Source of the DNA: Elusimicrobiota bacterium
GTDB taxonomy: Bacteria > Elusimicrobiota > Elusimicrobia > UBA1565 > UBA9628
Direction of reading: 5' to 3'
Length of the DNA stretch: 64,000 nt
NCBI GenBank assembly: GCA_003452935.1
Contig: DMMY01000027.1
Span: forward strand, 189,851-253,850
In this document: positions 25,048-33,699 of the stretch, in pieces
How the letters are laid out: each line of letters begins with the position of its first letter
Position numbering within the stretch: the stretch's first letter is position 1
Position numbers and translations under genes: made by a program
The notes under the pieces: generated by a model
Told to the model about the DNA's origin: nothing
Seen by the model: the letters and a program-made list of their open reading frames with translations, nothing else
Database searches by the model: none

Positions 25048-26267
25048 CCCGGCTCTGTCGCCGCGCCCTCCTCTGGGGCGCGCTGTTGCTCGGCTCGGCT
25101 CCGGCGGCCGCCCTTTTCACCAGGACGGAGCTGGAGCGCATCGACCACGAGCCGCTGCTCGACTCCGAGTATTTCCTCGACCTTCTGAGCTTTTCATATC
25201 CCGTGATATGGGACGATCTTTGGCATGCCTCCACCGTCCCCGCCTACCGGATCAACGCGGCCAGCCTGGACTGCTGCGACCTCATGATCCGACAAGAGCT
25301 GCGCCTCAAGAAATCCCTGACCCCAAGCCTGGAATTCAAGTTCCGGCTGCTCCAGGACGAGGACAAGGTGCATCGCGACTTTCATTACCAGCTCGAGCTG
25401 GAGAAAAAACTATGGCGGGGCTGGTCCGCCTCGGTCCTCGGAGAGCCCACCTTCCGCAAGGAGGACTCGGACATCGGCTTCGGCCTGGCCTACGAGCAGT
25501 CCCGGGCTTGGCGGGCCGAAGCCCGGCACACCTTCGTGGACTTCAATTTCAACAAGCGCAACAGCACGAGCCGGAGCTATGACGCCTATCCCGCGACCGA
25601 CGAGTTTTCCATCGACGCTCGCGCCGGGCCGGATTGGAGGGCCAGCGCCTATCTGGAGATAGATTCCCCCTTGCGCCTCCAGATACCCGACGAAAACCGG
25701 ACCTTCTCATACCGCCGCACGACCGCCCGACTCAGGCTGCGCCGAGAACCCGCGCGGCGATTCAGCTACATGGCCGGCTACGGCTACGAATTCGAGGCCA
25801 AAGGAGACGTCTTCGACCCCCTGCCCGCCAACAAGATATCCTTGAGCGCCCGGCGCCAAGCGCATCAGGTCCTCGCCGCCCTGGAGGGTCGGGTCACGGA
25901 CCGGGACCGGCTGGAAGCCGGGCAAGCCTTTCTGCTGCGCGCGGCCCGGGCGGACAACGCCAACGACGGCGACGCGGGTATCTTCTACAGCCGATGGGAA
26001 GCCCAGCCTTACGCGCGCTGGCGGCGGGAAGTCAAGGAGTGGCTGACCACGGAACTGGCCGCATTCCTGAGCTTCGGGGAGAACCGGCAACGAGGCGCCA
26101 AGAACGCGGTCACGCTGAGCTCCCGCTTGGCCGAGGCCAAACTCGGCGCCGGAACGGATTTCGTCTTTGGAGCGTCCGGCCGCATCGGGCTCTACGGCGC
26201 GTTCGATCTGGATGGCCCGGGACATCTTTGGGACGGCGGCAACATCCGCGCCATGTTCTTCTTCTAG
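25014..26267 (+). CDS. Predicted outer-membrane beta-barrel protein of unknown function
   Basis: 417 residues. A signal peptide (LLWGALLLGSAPAAALF) starts just after residue 15. The rest is rich in alternating hydrophobic/polar strands with aromatic ends (RAEARHTFVDFNFNKR, MAGYGYEFEAKGDVFD, GASGRIGLYGAFDLDG) and the protein ends NIRAMFFF. A terminal Phe is the usual BAM recognition signal for outer-membrane barrels. It resembles surface-lipid or DUF481-like barrels, but I cannot name a family. The start overlaps sixA by 34 bp, so the two are co-transcribed. Confidence 0.7.
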   Translation: MGAQPGRNPGVTRLCRRALLWGALLLGSAPAAALFTRTELERIDHEPLLDSEYFLDLLSFSYPVIWDDLWHASTVPAYRINAASLDCCDLMIRQELRLKKSLTPSLEFKFRLLQDEDKVHRDFHYQLELEKKLWRGWSASVLGEPTFRKEDSDIGFGLAYEQSRAWRAEARHTFVDFNFNKRNSTSRSYDAYPATDEFSIDARAGPDWRASAYLEIDSPLRLQIPDENRTFSYRRTTARLRLRREPARRFSYMAGYGYEFEAKGDVFDPLPANKISLSARRQAHQVLAALEGRVTDRDRLEAGQAFLLRAARADNANDGDAGIFYSRWEAQPYARWRREVKEWLTTELAAFLSFGENRQRGAKNAVTLSSRLAEAKLGAGTDFVFGASGRIGLYGAFDLDGPGHLWDGGNIRAMFFF

Positions 26268-26417
26268 CGTGTCAGGCTTTTACGTTTTTTACGTATTTTC
26301 ATGCATCCCTCCTACAGCCCCCGCATCAACGGACGGACGCCTAGAAGGCGCGGGGCAAAGCATCATTAAAAAAGACGCTTTGATGTCGCTTTGACGTTGA
26401 CGGGGTAAATTCGATCT

Positions 26418-26798
26418 ATGATAAAACGAATAGGGATGATATCGGCCCTGGCGCTCGGCGCCGCGGTCCTGGCCGCGCAGCAACTGGCTCAGCGTTCGGC
26501 CCCGGCCCAGGATAGGCGCGGAGGTCTTGACTACGACTCCGCCTGCGAGATCGTCTCGGAAATCGAAGTCGACGGATACGTAGCAAACAAAAGCGAGGAT
26601 GCCTATCAGGTCAACGGCCCCGTGAGCTTCAGCTTCTCGGTCGAAGGGTCCATCTCCCGCCCGCGCCTGGCGCTCACCGCCAACGCCCTGGTCCCCGCCG
26701 GCCGTCGCGTCCTCATCGCCCAGGCGCGGCTGCCCTTCAAGCTCGAGGCGGGCGAGACCTGTCATTTCGACGTCAAGGACGCCATCCGAAAACCGTGA
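26418..26798 (+). CDS. Small exported protein of unknown function
   Basis: 126 residues. Signal peptide MIKRIGMISALALGAAVLAA, probably cleaved near residue 20-30, then a compact domain with two Cys (DSACEIVSE and GETCHFDV) that could form a disulfide. I do not recognise the family. The pattern (VNGPVSFSFSVEGSI, FKLEAGETCHFDV) suggests a small beta-sandwich. TAAATT (26406-26411) ends 6 nt before the ATG. The 150-bp gap upstream (26268-26417) holds only this promoter. A diguanylate cyclase follows on the same strand with its own -10. Confidence 0.65.
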   Translation: MIKRIGMISALALGAAVLAAQQLAQRSAPAQDRRGGLDYDSACEIVSEIEVDGYVANKSEDAYQVNGPVSFSFSVEGSISRPRLALTANALVPAGRRVLIAQARLPFKLEAGETCHFDVKDAIRKP

Positions 26799-26866
26799 TA
26801 GCGCCCGGCACTGGCGTGTTAGGATCCGGTCCGGACTTCCCCAGCGAAGTTTTACTTCCAAGTTGG

Positions 26867-26872
26867 TATAAT
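26867..26872 (+). promoter_or_regulatory. -10 box TATAAT of the diguanylate cyclase gene
   Basis: A perfect TATAAT ending 6 nt before the ATG at 26879, with no room for a Shine-Dalgarno sequence. It supports that start and a leaderless mRNA. Confidence 0.6.
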
Positions 26873-26878
26873 CCTGGG

Positions 26879-27730
26879 ATGCGGCCCGGCCGACGGCGGA
26901 AGTCCGATCAGGAGGACTATAAGCCCTTTTGGCGGACCCTGCCCCATACCTATCTTTATCCGGCCCTGGGGTTCCTTATCGGCATGTGCACTCCGGTCGG
27001 AGCGTTTCTCACCCGCTATTGGATATCGGACCCCCTGCTTAAGACGGCCTGGATCCGTTACGAGTTCCAGTATAATTTCCTTTTTTACGCCTTCATGGGC
27101 ATCGGCACCATCGTATCCTTCATGCTCTTCGGCTACGTCCTGGGCCTGCGCAGCGAGGAACAGCGGGTCAACAACCGCATCCTGCAGGCCCGGCTCGACG
27201 AACTCCATCTCAAGTCCGTGACCGACGGCCTGACCGGGACTTACAGCCACGGCTATCTCCATGAGATACTTGAACTGGAAATGCAGCATTCGCTGACCAG
27301 CAAGACGCCGCTCTCCCTGCTCATCCTCGACATAGACGACTTCAAGAAGGTCAACGACCTCCACGGGCATCTCTTCGGAGACCGCGTCATCAAGGAGACG
27401 GCCGAGACCATCGCGGCCAACGTGCGCGCCGACGACATCTTCGGCCGCCTGGGCGGCGACGAATTCCTCGTCATCATGCCCGCGGCGGACCAGGAAACGG
27501 CCATGTCCGTGGCCCGCCGCATATGCAGCGCCTTCGCCAAGAGCGGGCACATGGCCACGGTCAGCGTGGGCGCGGCGTCGCTCAGCGGCAGCGAGAAAGT
27601 ATCGGCCGCGGACCTTCTGCACCGCGCCGACGTCAACCTCTACCAGGCCAAGCGCGACGGGAAGAACCGGGTCTGCGCCGGAGGCAAGGTCGCGCCGCAA
27701 AGCGCGCCGGCCGCGGGACGCGCCGCCTGA
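26879..27730 (+). CDS. Membrane-bound diguanylate cyclase (GGDEF)
   Basis: 283 residues from the ATG at 26879. Two membrane segments come first (YLYPALGFLIGMCTPVGAF; FLFYAFMGIGTIVSFMLFGY), then a short coiled linker and one GGDEF domain. DGLTGTYSHGYLHE begins the domain, DIDDFKKVNDLHGHLFGD carries the metal Asp, and RLGGDEFLVI is the intact active site. RADD five residues upstream of GGDEF matches the RxxD inhibitory site, so product feedback is likely. It should make cyclic di-GMP from GTP. A frame extension upstream to 26795 exists but lacks start signals, while the TATAAT at 26867 fits the chosen ATG. Confidence 0.9.
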   Translation: MRPGRRRKSDQEDYKPFWRTLPHTYLYPALGFLIGMCTPVGAFLTRYWISDPLLKTAWIRYEFQYNFLFYAFMGIGTIVSFMLFGYVLGLRSEEQRVNNRILQARLDELHLKSVTDGLTGTYSHGYLHEILELEMQHSLTSKTPLSLLILDIDDFKKVNDLHGHLFGDRVIKETAETIAANVRADDIFGRLGGDEFLVIMPAADQETAMSVARRICSAFAKSGHMATVSVGAASLSGSEKVSAADLLHRADVNLYQAKRDGKNRVCAGGKVAPQSAPAAGRAA

Positions 27731-27745
27731 TCCCGGCCGGCGATT

Positions 27746-28450
27746 CTACGGCGCCGAGGAATGCGCGCAGGTCGTCCGGAAATCGCAGGCCGGACAATGC
27801 GAGGCATCCGGCGGAAAGGCTCCGGCCTCGATGCGCTGCGCCGACTCAAGGATAATGGACTTCAGGCTCTCTTGAGCGCCCGCGTCATGAGCCAGGCTCA
27901 CCTTGCGCCCAGACGCCACGAAATACAGGGTCAGGATGGACGGCGCCAGGGCCAACGACTCGAAGGCTCCCAGGCCATAAAACCGCAGCTGGAGCTCGTC
28001 GTTATCATCGAGCTTTTCCCCCGCCCCGAATGTTTTATAGTCGATCACTTCGATGCGGCCGTCAGGATGGCGGTCGATGCGGTCTATGGTGCCGCGCACC
28101 TCATGGCGGCCCAAAGGGTAGAGGAACTCCCGTTCCACCGCGGCCACGACGCTGCGCCGCTCTCGATCATCCTCGAGGTATCGCTCCAGGATGCGCCGCC
28201 CCTTGGCGCGCCAGCTCTGCCGCGTCTTCTCGTCAGGATACCCGGAGGCGAGCCAGCGGCCTTCGAAGCACTCCCAGAGATATTCCGCCGCGGGAGCTTC
28301 CTTGCGGTGGAAGCACTCCAAGGCGCGGTGCAAGGAGAGCCCCAACGACGCTGCGGGAGTCAGCGCCACGCGTCGGCCGTCCACCATGCGCAGTTTGTAT
28401 TTCCAGGGGCATTCCCGGAACAAGCGCAGCTTGGTGAAGCTGATCTCCAT
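27746..28450 (-). CDS. PD-(D/E)XK family nuclease with Cys cluster (RecB/Cas4-like)
   Basis: 234 residues. N-terminal SFTKLRLFRECPWKYKLR is the usual first Cys/helix of this family; GTIDRID and VIDYKTF give the D...DxK active site (residues about 125-150). The C-terminal CPACDFRTTC with the N-terminal Cys forms the four-Cys pattern that holds a 4Fe-4S cluster in AddB and Cas4. The length matches stand-alone PDDEXK_1 proteins. The ATG at 28450 overlaps the rsmD stop (TGATG), so the pair is translationally coupled. No recombinase or CRISPR partner is nearby; the role is probably DNA repair. Confidence 0.85.
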   Translation of the reverse strand: MEISFTKLRLFRECPWKYKLRMVDGRRVALTPAASLGLSLHRALECFHRKEAPAAEYLWECFEGRWLASGYPDEKTRQSWRAKGRRILERYLEDDRERRSVVAAVEREFLYPLGRHEVRGTIDRIDRHPDGRIEVIDYKTFGAGEKLDDNDELQLRFYGLGAFESLALAPSILTLYFVASGRKVSLAHDAGAQESLKSIILESAQRIEAGAFPPDASHCPACDFRTTCAHSSAP

Positions 28451-29100
28451 CAAACCGGGCCCTGCGGCGGCGCCTGCGTTATCGGAAGTTCCGCGGACGT
28501 CGGCCGGACGGATTCCCTTACGGCCGGCGCTGCGCGAAAAAAGCTCAGGAAAGTATCGCCGTATTTTTCTCGCCGGACCAAGGCCCAGGCCGGCGGCGGC
28601 TGGACGTCCTCCTTGACGTGATGCTGGCAGACGACCCAGCCCCTCTCGGCCAGCAGCCCGGCCGCGGCCACGCGCGCCAGGGCCGCGGTGGAAAAGGCCA
28701 AGGGCCGCTTGGCCTCGTCCTTATACGGAGGTCCAAGGAAAATGATGTCGTATCGGCTCTCGCCGGAACGATAGGGGACCCAGGAGAGATCGCTTAAGAT
28801 ATTGCCGAAATGGACCTTGCCCCGATCCGCGAATCCGGACGCGGCCAAATTGCGGGTGATGAGCTCAACGCAGCGGCGGTCAAGGTCCACGAAAAAAACG
28901 AAGGACGCGCCCCGGGAAAGCGCCTCGATGCCGACCGCTCCGGTGCCCGCGAAAAGGTCCAGGAAACGGGCTCCAGGCACCAGACCCCGCATGATATCGA
29001 AGAGAGACTGCTTGATCCGGCCTGAAATGGGACGCACCCCCCAATCCCTGCCCGAGCCCTTGATATGGCGGCCGCGCAGCTTGCCGGCGATGATCCGCAT
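28450..29100 (-). CDS. rsmD: 16S rRNA (guanine(966)-N2)-methyltransferase
   Basis: 216 residues. MRIIAGKLRGR is the typical RsmD start; VRPISGRIKQSLFDIM precedes the SAM site FLDLFAGTGAVGIEALSRGA; the catalytic motif reads FLGPPYKDE in place of the usual DPPY (a Gly for the first Asp). The C-terminus carries an extra 20-residue Pro-rich tail. The frame stays open far upstream, but that is the antisense of the next gene; the start is fixed by homology and by TAGAAT (29111-29106) 5 nt before the ATG. It methylates 16S rRNA at G966 during 30S assembly. It is coupled to the downstream nuclease. Confidence 0.9.
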   Translation of the reverse strand: MRIIAGKLRGRHIKGSGRDWGVRPISGRIKQSLFDIMRGLVPGARFLDLFAGTGAVGIEALSRGASFVFFVDLDRRCVELITRNLAASGFADRGKVHFGNILSDLSWVPYRSGESRYDIIFLGPPYKDEAKRPLAFSTAALARVAAAGLLAERGWVVCQHHVKEDVQPPPAWALVRREKYGDTFLSFFRAAPAVRESVRPTSAELPITQAPPQGPV

Positions 29101-29105
29101 ACCGT

Positions 29106-29111
29106 ATTCTA
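29106..29111 (-). promoter_or_regulatory. -10 box TAGAAT of rsmD
   Basis: TAGAAT on the minus strand ends 5 nt before the rsmD ATG (29100). It is a divergent arrangement with the -10 at 29164-29169. Confidence 0.5.
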
Positions 29112-29163
29112 GCAAAGCGCGCGGGGCGGCGTCGCCTGGCGCGTATCCGCTGCGCGCATTTGC

Positions 29164-29169
29164 TATGAT
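29164..29169 (+). promoter_or_regulatory. -10 box TATGAT of the receiver-MBL gene
   Basis: TATGAT ends 9 nt before the ATG at 29179. It would place the transcription start within two or three bases of the start codon. Confidence 0.5.
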
Positions 29170-29178
29170 ACGTTGCGC

Positions 29179-30447
29179 ATGGGCACGCGCATAGTCATTG
29201 TCGACGACGACCCCTTGGTCGGCGGCCTCACCGCCTCCCTTCTGACGGAAGCCGGCTATGATGTGACCCTCATCCCGGAGAGCATCAAGGGTCTTGAAGC
29301 CATCCAATCCGATCCCCCGGCCCTGGCCATCCTGGACATCGTCATGCCCGGCCTCGACGGCCTGACCATCTGTCACCGCATCAAGAACGACCCCCGCACC
29401 AAGGATGTCAAGGTCGCCATGGTCTCGGCCAAGATATACCGCTCCGACCGGGAGCGCGCCGCCAAGTACGGGGCGGACATATTCATCGACAAGCCCTATG
29501 ACGTCGACGCCTTCCCCGGGGTCATTGCCGCCCTTCTGGGCCGGGGGCCGATTCCGGCTCAGGCCGAGGCGCCGGGCCAAGAGTCCGACCTTTCCGCCGC
29601 CAAGCTGCGCGTCACGGTCTGGGGCTGCCGCAGCCTTTCCGCCGTCAATGTCCCGGACCGCTCGCGCTACGGCCACCGCACGCCGTGCGTGAGCCTGGAA
29701 ACGGGATCGAATATCCTGATTTTCGACGCCGGCTCCGGGATCATCCCTCTGGGGAAAAAACTCGCCCAAAGCGGCCAGTATAACGAGCTCTGGCTCTGCC
29801 TGACTCATTTTCACCAGGACCATTTCGAGGGGCTCAATCAGTTCGCCCCGGCGTACTGCGAAGACTTCAAGATCAATATCCTCGGCGCCAATGACCCGGA
29901 CCTCAGCCTCCAGGACCGCATCCGGCGCTGTTTCGAAACGGCGCCCGCGGATCTTGGTCACCCGAAGGCCCGGCTCCAACTCTTCGACGTAATGGAGGAA
30001 AGTTACGAGCCTTTGCCCGGAGTTCGCCTCTCCGCCTTTTTCGCCAACCACCCGGACACGACCCTGGGCCTCATCGTCGAGACCGAAGGCCGAAAGGTCG
30101 TCTACTGTCCGGACAGCGAGATATACGGCGAGAGGGCCACGGCTTTGCAGGATTACGACGAACGCATCGGCCGGCTCGTGCGGGGGGCCGACCTCCTGAT
30201 CCATGACGGCCGCTATCTCGACTCGGACTATCAATCGCGCAGGAACAACGGCCACTCCAGTTGGGTCAACGCTCTCGAACTGGCGGCGCAGAACGAGGTC
30301 CAGCGCCTGATTTTGTTCCATGAGGACGACACCTACAGCGACGACGTCCTCGACCGCATCGAGACCGAGGCGAAGGAACTCATCGCCAGGAAAAACTACG
30401 CGATCCAAGTCATGTTGGCGCGGGAATCCCTCGCCATAGGCTTCTAG
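29179..30447 (+). CDS. Response-regulator receiver fused to a metallo-beta-lactamase-fold phosphodiesterase
   Basis: 422 residues. Receiver domain residues 1-120: acidic pair VDDDP, phospho-acceptor Asp in LAILDIVMPG, and Lys in FIDKPYD. From about 135 there is an MBL-fold hydrolase with HFHQDH metal motif in CLTHFHQDHFEG, then ANHPD, CPDSE and LFHEDD supplying further ligands. The order fits the RNase Z/PhnP/cyclic-phosphodiesterase branch. The substrate is not determinable; a nucleotide or second messenger is plausible. No histidine kinase is adjacent. A TTG at 29173 would add two residues, but the ATG is preferred. A cupin and a ferredoxin follow closely on the same strand. Confidence 0.87.
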   Translation: MGTRIVIVDDDPLVGGLTASLLTEAGYDVTLIPESIKGLEAIQSDPPALAILDIVMPGLDGLTICHRIKNDPRTKDVKVAMVSAKIYRSDRERAAKYGADIFIDKPYDVDAFPGVIAALLGRGPIPAQAEAPGQESDLSAAKLRVTVWGCRSLSAVNVPDRSRYGHRTPCVSLETGSNILIFDAGSGIIPLGKKLAQSGQYNELWLCLTHFHQDHFEGLNQFAPAYCEDFKINILGANDPDLSLQDRIRRCFETAPADLGHPKARLQLFDVMEESYEPLPGVRLSAFFANHPDTTLGLIVETEGRKVVYCPDSEIYGERATALQDYDERIGRLVRGADLLIHDGRYLDSDYQSRRNNGHSSWVNALELAAQNEVQRLILFHEDDTYSDDVLDRIETEAKELIARKNYAIQVMLARESLAIGF

Positions 30448-30458
30448 CCGGAGGCGCC

Positions 30459-30806
30459 ATGACCGATAAAGACCAAGCACCCTCAAACGCGGATTTACTC
30501 GCCCGCGTCGTGCCCGCGGCCGCCGTCGTGGATTATCAGCCCGGCGGCGTGGTCAGCCGGACCTTGGTCCAGAAGCCATCCGGCACGGTGACCTTTTTCG
30601 CCTTTGACCAAGGCCAGGGCCTCAGCGAGCACACCGCGCCTTTCGACGCCCTCGTCTTCGTCACGGAGGGAGAAACCGAGATCCGCATCGCCGGCGCCCC
30701 CCGCCTGGTCAAGGCCGGGGAGATGATCATCATGCCCGCCAACAAGCCGCACGCCTTGAAGGCCGTGACGCGCTTCAAGATGGCGCTGGTCATGATCCGT
30801 TCCTGA
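30459..30806 (+). CDS. Cupin-domain protein
   Basis: 115 residues, a single small cupin barrel: LSEHTAPFDALVFVTEGETE gives the HxxxxD...E motif, and PANKPHAL the second His. Such proteins bind a metal and a small ligand; the function cannot be assigned. The start has GGAGG 5 nt upstream. It begins 11 bp after the receiver-MBL stop, and the ferredoxin gene starts 9 bp after its own stop, so all three form one transcription unit. Confidence 0.85.
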   Translation: MTDKDQAPSNADLLARVVPAAAVVDYQPGGVVSRTLVQKPSGTVTFFAFDQGQGLSEHTAPFDALVFVTEGETEIRIAGAPRLVKAGEMIIMPANKPHALKAVTRFKMALVMIRS

Positions 30807-30815
30807 GGTCCCGCC

Positions 30816-31001
30816 ATGAAAGCCAAAGTCGATCCGGATCTGTGCATCGGCTGCGAACTCTGCGTCAACCTCTGCCCCGAGGTCTTCCGCATGGAAGACG
30901 GCAAGGCCGTGGCCTTTGCCGAGCCCGCGCAGCCAAGCGCGCAGGCCGATTGCCGCCAGGCGGCCGGGGATTGTCCCGTTAACGCGATCTCGATGGCGTG
31001 A
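30816..31001 (+). CDS. Monocluster ferredoxin
   Basis: 61 residues. CIGCELCVNLCPEVF with a later Cys in GDCPVNAI provides ligands for one 4Fe-4S cluster; an additional Cys (ADCRQ) may form a disulfide, as in Thermotoga or Desulfovibrio type ferredoxins. The length matches this family. SD-like GAGG precedes the ATG. The redox partner is not apparent from the neighbourhood. Confidence 0.9.
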   Translation: MKAKVDPDLCIGCELCVNLCPEVFRMEDGKAVAFAEPAQPSAQADCRQAAGDCPVNAISMA

Positions 31002-31019
31002 CGCGAGTCGGACGCCTCA

Positions 31020-31496
31020 TCAAGCAGCCGGCAGCACGGCGCGCGTCAGAAGCAGCTCGAAAGGATCGGTCTCGTCGGCGCATATCTCGCAAATGAGGCC
31101 TACTCCGGGCGCATAGAGCCGCTCGCCCCTGCCCGCGTCTCCGCCGGCGACAAGATAGGCGACGCGCAGACAGCCGCGAAAAGTCCCGGCTGGGACGGTC
31201 TTGACCGCGTCCAAGGCATCGACGCGATAGGAATAGGGAGCGCGCGCCCATCGCCGTCCAGGCCGCGCGGGCAGCGGCAGTTCCAAGGCCCGGCCGCGAT
31301 GCACGCCCCGGGAATCCTTGACCAGGGTGAAGTCGTACGGCTTTTGGGCGGACAGCGGCGTGTGGCGACAATGCGCGCGCAAAACTCCTCCGGACTCGGC
31401 CGCGGAAACGACCTCGAAGACATATCCCCCCGTCTCCGAGGCGGACTTATGGCGATATTCCAACCGCATCCCTTCTCTCAGAGGGAAATAGTCCAT
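31020..31496 (-). CDS. Conserved protein of unknown function, beta-rich
   Basis: 158 residues from the ATG at 31496; an upstream extension to 31544 lacks support. The start MDYFPLREGMRLEYRHKS resembles the opening strand of exported DUF3108/TapB-like beta proteins (FPLxxGxxWxY), and VPAGTFRGCLRVAY followed by YAPGVGLICEICA is the matching C-terminal pattern. No signal peptide is seen. AGTATA (31506-31511, TATACT on the minus strand) lies 9 nt before the ATG. It is convergent with the ferredoxin gene. Confidence 0.65.
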   Translation of the reverse strand: MDYFPLREGMRLEYRHKSASETGGYVFEVVSAAESGGVLRAHCRHTPLSAQKPYDFTLVKDSRGVHRGRALELPLPARPGRRWARAPYSYRVDALDAVKTVPAGTFRGCLRVAYLVAGGDAGRGERLYAPGVGLICEICADETDPFELLLTRAVLPAA

Positions 31497-31574
31497 CGGA
31501 ACTCCAGTATACAATTGTTGGCCGGCATCAAGAGCCCATCCCAAGAAAGTTCACGGGACAGGCCGCAAAAATTC

Positions 31575-31580
31575 TTTAAT
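31575..31580 (+). promoter_or_regulatory. -10 box TTTAAT of the metallophosphoesterase gene
   Basis: TTTAAT ends 7 nt before the ATG at 31588. It lies back to back with the promoter of the 31020-31496 gene. Confidence 0.45.
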
Positions 31581-31587
31581 ATCTTGC

Positions 31588-33549
31588 ATGAACATATCCC
31601 TCCCGGGCCTCATCCTTCTCTGTTCCGGCCTCTTCGCGGCCGCAACCCCAGGCGAATCGCCCCTCGATCTCTCCGCCATCGCCTCCCGCCGCGAGCTGTC
31701 GTCCTACGGCGTGCTCACCCTGCTTAACCGCGAGCATATCGACGGCGCGCTGGGACCGGACGAGCACGGCCTGCGGCTGGACTTATCCCGCGTCACCACC
31801 CTTAACGACGGCACGAGCATACAGCCGTCGGCGATCTATGGAACCGCGTATTTCGGCCCCTACCCTTTCGCGGCCGCCCAGGCCGCCTTCGCCTACAAGC
31901 GCTTCCGCGCCATGGCCAAGATCCAGGACGGCAAGTCCCTGCTGGAAGTGGGAAAACTCCTCAAATCCGGCACAAACAGCGAGGGTTGGGGCGATTCCGG
32001 CGACATCGCCGTTCGCCTGGAGCTCTTCCTGGCCCAGCCCGGAGCCGACCGGGCCCTCGGCGTTTACGACACCTTCGCTCATTTTCGCAAGACCAGGAAG
32101 GGCTTCGTGCTTCTGCCCGCGATCGTCGACGGACCCCGGGTCTGCCGGACCGACAGCCGCCGGCCCGGGGAAGCGACTATCGTCTTTGGAACGGACCAGG
32201 ACGCCCCCGCGGCGGTGCATGTCGCGGGTAAAATTTTCCACAGCCCCGCGGGCAAGCGCCACGAAGTCAAGCTCTTCGGCCTGCCCCCGCAGACGCAAAG
32301 CTACCAGATAGAGCTCGCGGGCCGCATGAACCAGCCCGTGCCCATCTCCCTGGCCCCCGCAGACGCAAGCGGTCCTCTGGTCTTCGCTTTTCTCGGCGAC
32401 AGCCGCGAGGGCTACGGCGGCGGGGAACGTGCCTTTATGGGCGCCAACCTGGCGGACCTCGAAAAGCTCGGCGCCCTGGCCTTCCGACAGGGCGCCGCCT
32501 TCCTGGTCGCGGGCGGCGATTTCGTAGACGGCTACACGGCCAGTCGCGAAGACCTCCTCACCCAGTTCTGGGGCTCCCGGCAGGCCATGGCCGGCTTCTG
32601 GCGCCAGAGGCCGATCTTCGCCGTGTTGGGCAACCACGATTCTTTTATCCAGGCCCTCGAGACACATACGCGTTGGCCCTTATCCCTGGACCGCCGGCCC
32701 TACGAAACCGACAGCTCCGAGGCGGTCTTTGCCCAAGCCTTCTGCAACCCCGACGATGCCCCCCCTCCCGCGGACCCGCGCCTGCCCCCTTATCGCGGCG
32801 CCGTCTACACGATGCAGCAAGGCTTCGTGCGCTTCATCGTGTTCAACAACAACTATTGGTATTCGCCGGACAGCGCCGGCCTCGGAGGCTCGCCGGAGGG
32901 CTACATCATGGAAGACCAGTTGCGCTGGGTCGAGGCCGAACTCAGGTCCGCGGATCAAGACCCCACGGTCAGATACATATTCCTGGCCGCGCACATGCCC
33001 GCCTTCCCCTCCGGCGGCCATGTGGACAAAGCCATGTGGCACGACGGAGACAACCGCATCCGGGCCCATGTCTTTAGAAACGGCGGGCTTGAGCCCGAAA
33101 AACTCGGCATCGTGGAGGTTCGCAATCGCCTGGCCTTGGCCGCGGCCGCCTCGGCCAAGGTCGCGGCCGTGCTGGGCTCGGATGAGCATTCTTACCATCG
33201 CGTGCTCATTGACAAAAGCGTGCCGGCCGGCGATCCGACCCGGGACGACAAGAACCATGACGGCCGCATCGACTGGAAAGCTGAGGAGCCCGCCTCGCCG
33301 ATTCCCGGGCTCAAGCATCCGGTTTGGTACCTGACCTCGGGAGGCGCGGGCGCGCCCTATTATTCGGAGGAGCCTTCGCCCTGGGCGGATCACTGGCGCA
33401 AAAGCCGGAAGCCTGAGTCGGGCTTCCGGTTCTCCGCGCAGCAGCATGTGCTCCTGTTCCGGGCTGGCGCAAAAACCGTCTCACTGCGGGTTCTAAACCC
33501 CAACGGCGAGATCATCGACGAGATCGCGGATCTCATGTCGGCCAAATAG
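31588..33549 (+). CDS. Exported calcineurin-like metallophosphoesterase
   Basis: 653 residues with a signal peptide (LPGLILLCSGLFAAATP). The catalytic domain begins near 260: FAFLGDSREG (metal Asp), VAGGDFVDGY (GGD), AVLGNHDSF (GNHD), YIFLAAHMPAF (His) and LGSDEHSY (final His). The N-terminal 250 residues are a beta-rich domain that may bind a surface ligand. A segment at about 550 (TRDDKNHDGRIDWKAEEP) resembles a calcium-binding dockerin-type EF loop. The substrate is unknown, likely an extracellular phosphoester. A 90-bp repeat element starts one base after the stop codon. Confidence 0.82.
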   Translation: MNISLPGLILLCSGLFAAATPGESPLDLSAIASRRELSSYGVLTLLNREHIDGALGPDEHGLRLDLSRVTTLNDGTSIQPSAIYGTAYFGPYPFAAAQAAFAYKRFRAMAKIQDGKSLLEVGKLLKSGTNSEGWGDSGDIAVRLELFLAQPGADRALGVYDTFAHFRKTRKGFVLLPAIVDGPRVCRTDSRRPGEATIVFGTDQDAPAAVHVAGKIFHSPAGKRHEVKLFGLPPQTQSYQIELAGRMNQPVPISLAPADASGPLVFAFLGDSREGYGGGERAFMGANLADLEKLGALAFRQGAAFLVAGGDFVDGYTASREDLLTQFWGSRQAMAGFWRQRPIFAVLGNHDSFIQALETHTRWPLSLDRRPYETDSSEAVFAQAFCNPDDAPPPADPRLPPYRGAVYTMQQGFVRFIVFNNNYWYSPDSAGLGGSPEGYIMEDQLRWVEAELRSADQDPTVRYIFLAAHMPAFPSGGHVDKAMWHDGDNRIRAHVFRNGGLEPEKLGIVEVRNRLALAAAASAKVAAVLGSDEHSYHRVLIDKSVPAGDPTRDDKNHDGRIDWKAEEPASPIPGLKHPVWYLTSGGAGAPYYSEEPSPWADHWRKSRKPESGFRFSAQQHVLLFRAGAKTVSLRVLNPNGEIIDEIADLMSAK

Positions 33550-33550
33550 C

Positions 33551-33638
33551 GGTGCCGGAGATCAGGTTATTCGCATTGTTGGCATTATTTTTCGTCGTCT
33601 ATCTGCGAAAAGGAGACGACAAGTTGACCCCCGGCACT
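33551..33638 (+). repeat. GGTGCCGGAGAT repeat, copy C with outer inverted ends
   Basis: GGTGCCGGAGATCAGGTTAT then TCGCATTGTTGGCATTATTTTTCGTC. Its outer ends GTGCCGG (33552-33558) and CCGGCAC (33628-33634) are inverted, with an inner pair GTCGTCT/AGACGAC. It resembles a small non-coding mobile unit. The remaining gap to 33699 holds nothing further. Confidence 0.65.
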
Positions 33639-33699
33639 ATTCCTTACTAGCATGTCTTCCGGATCAATGACGGCACATCAGCGCTAAAGGAGATTAGGC

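Noticed and set aside
29101..30486. Upstream extension of rsmD to 678 codons
   Set aside because: The extension is the antisense of the receiver-MBL gene. RsmD starts at MRIIAG with its own -10 box.
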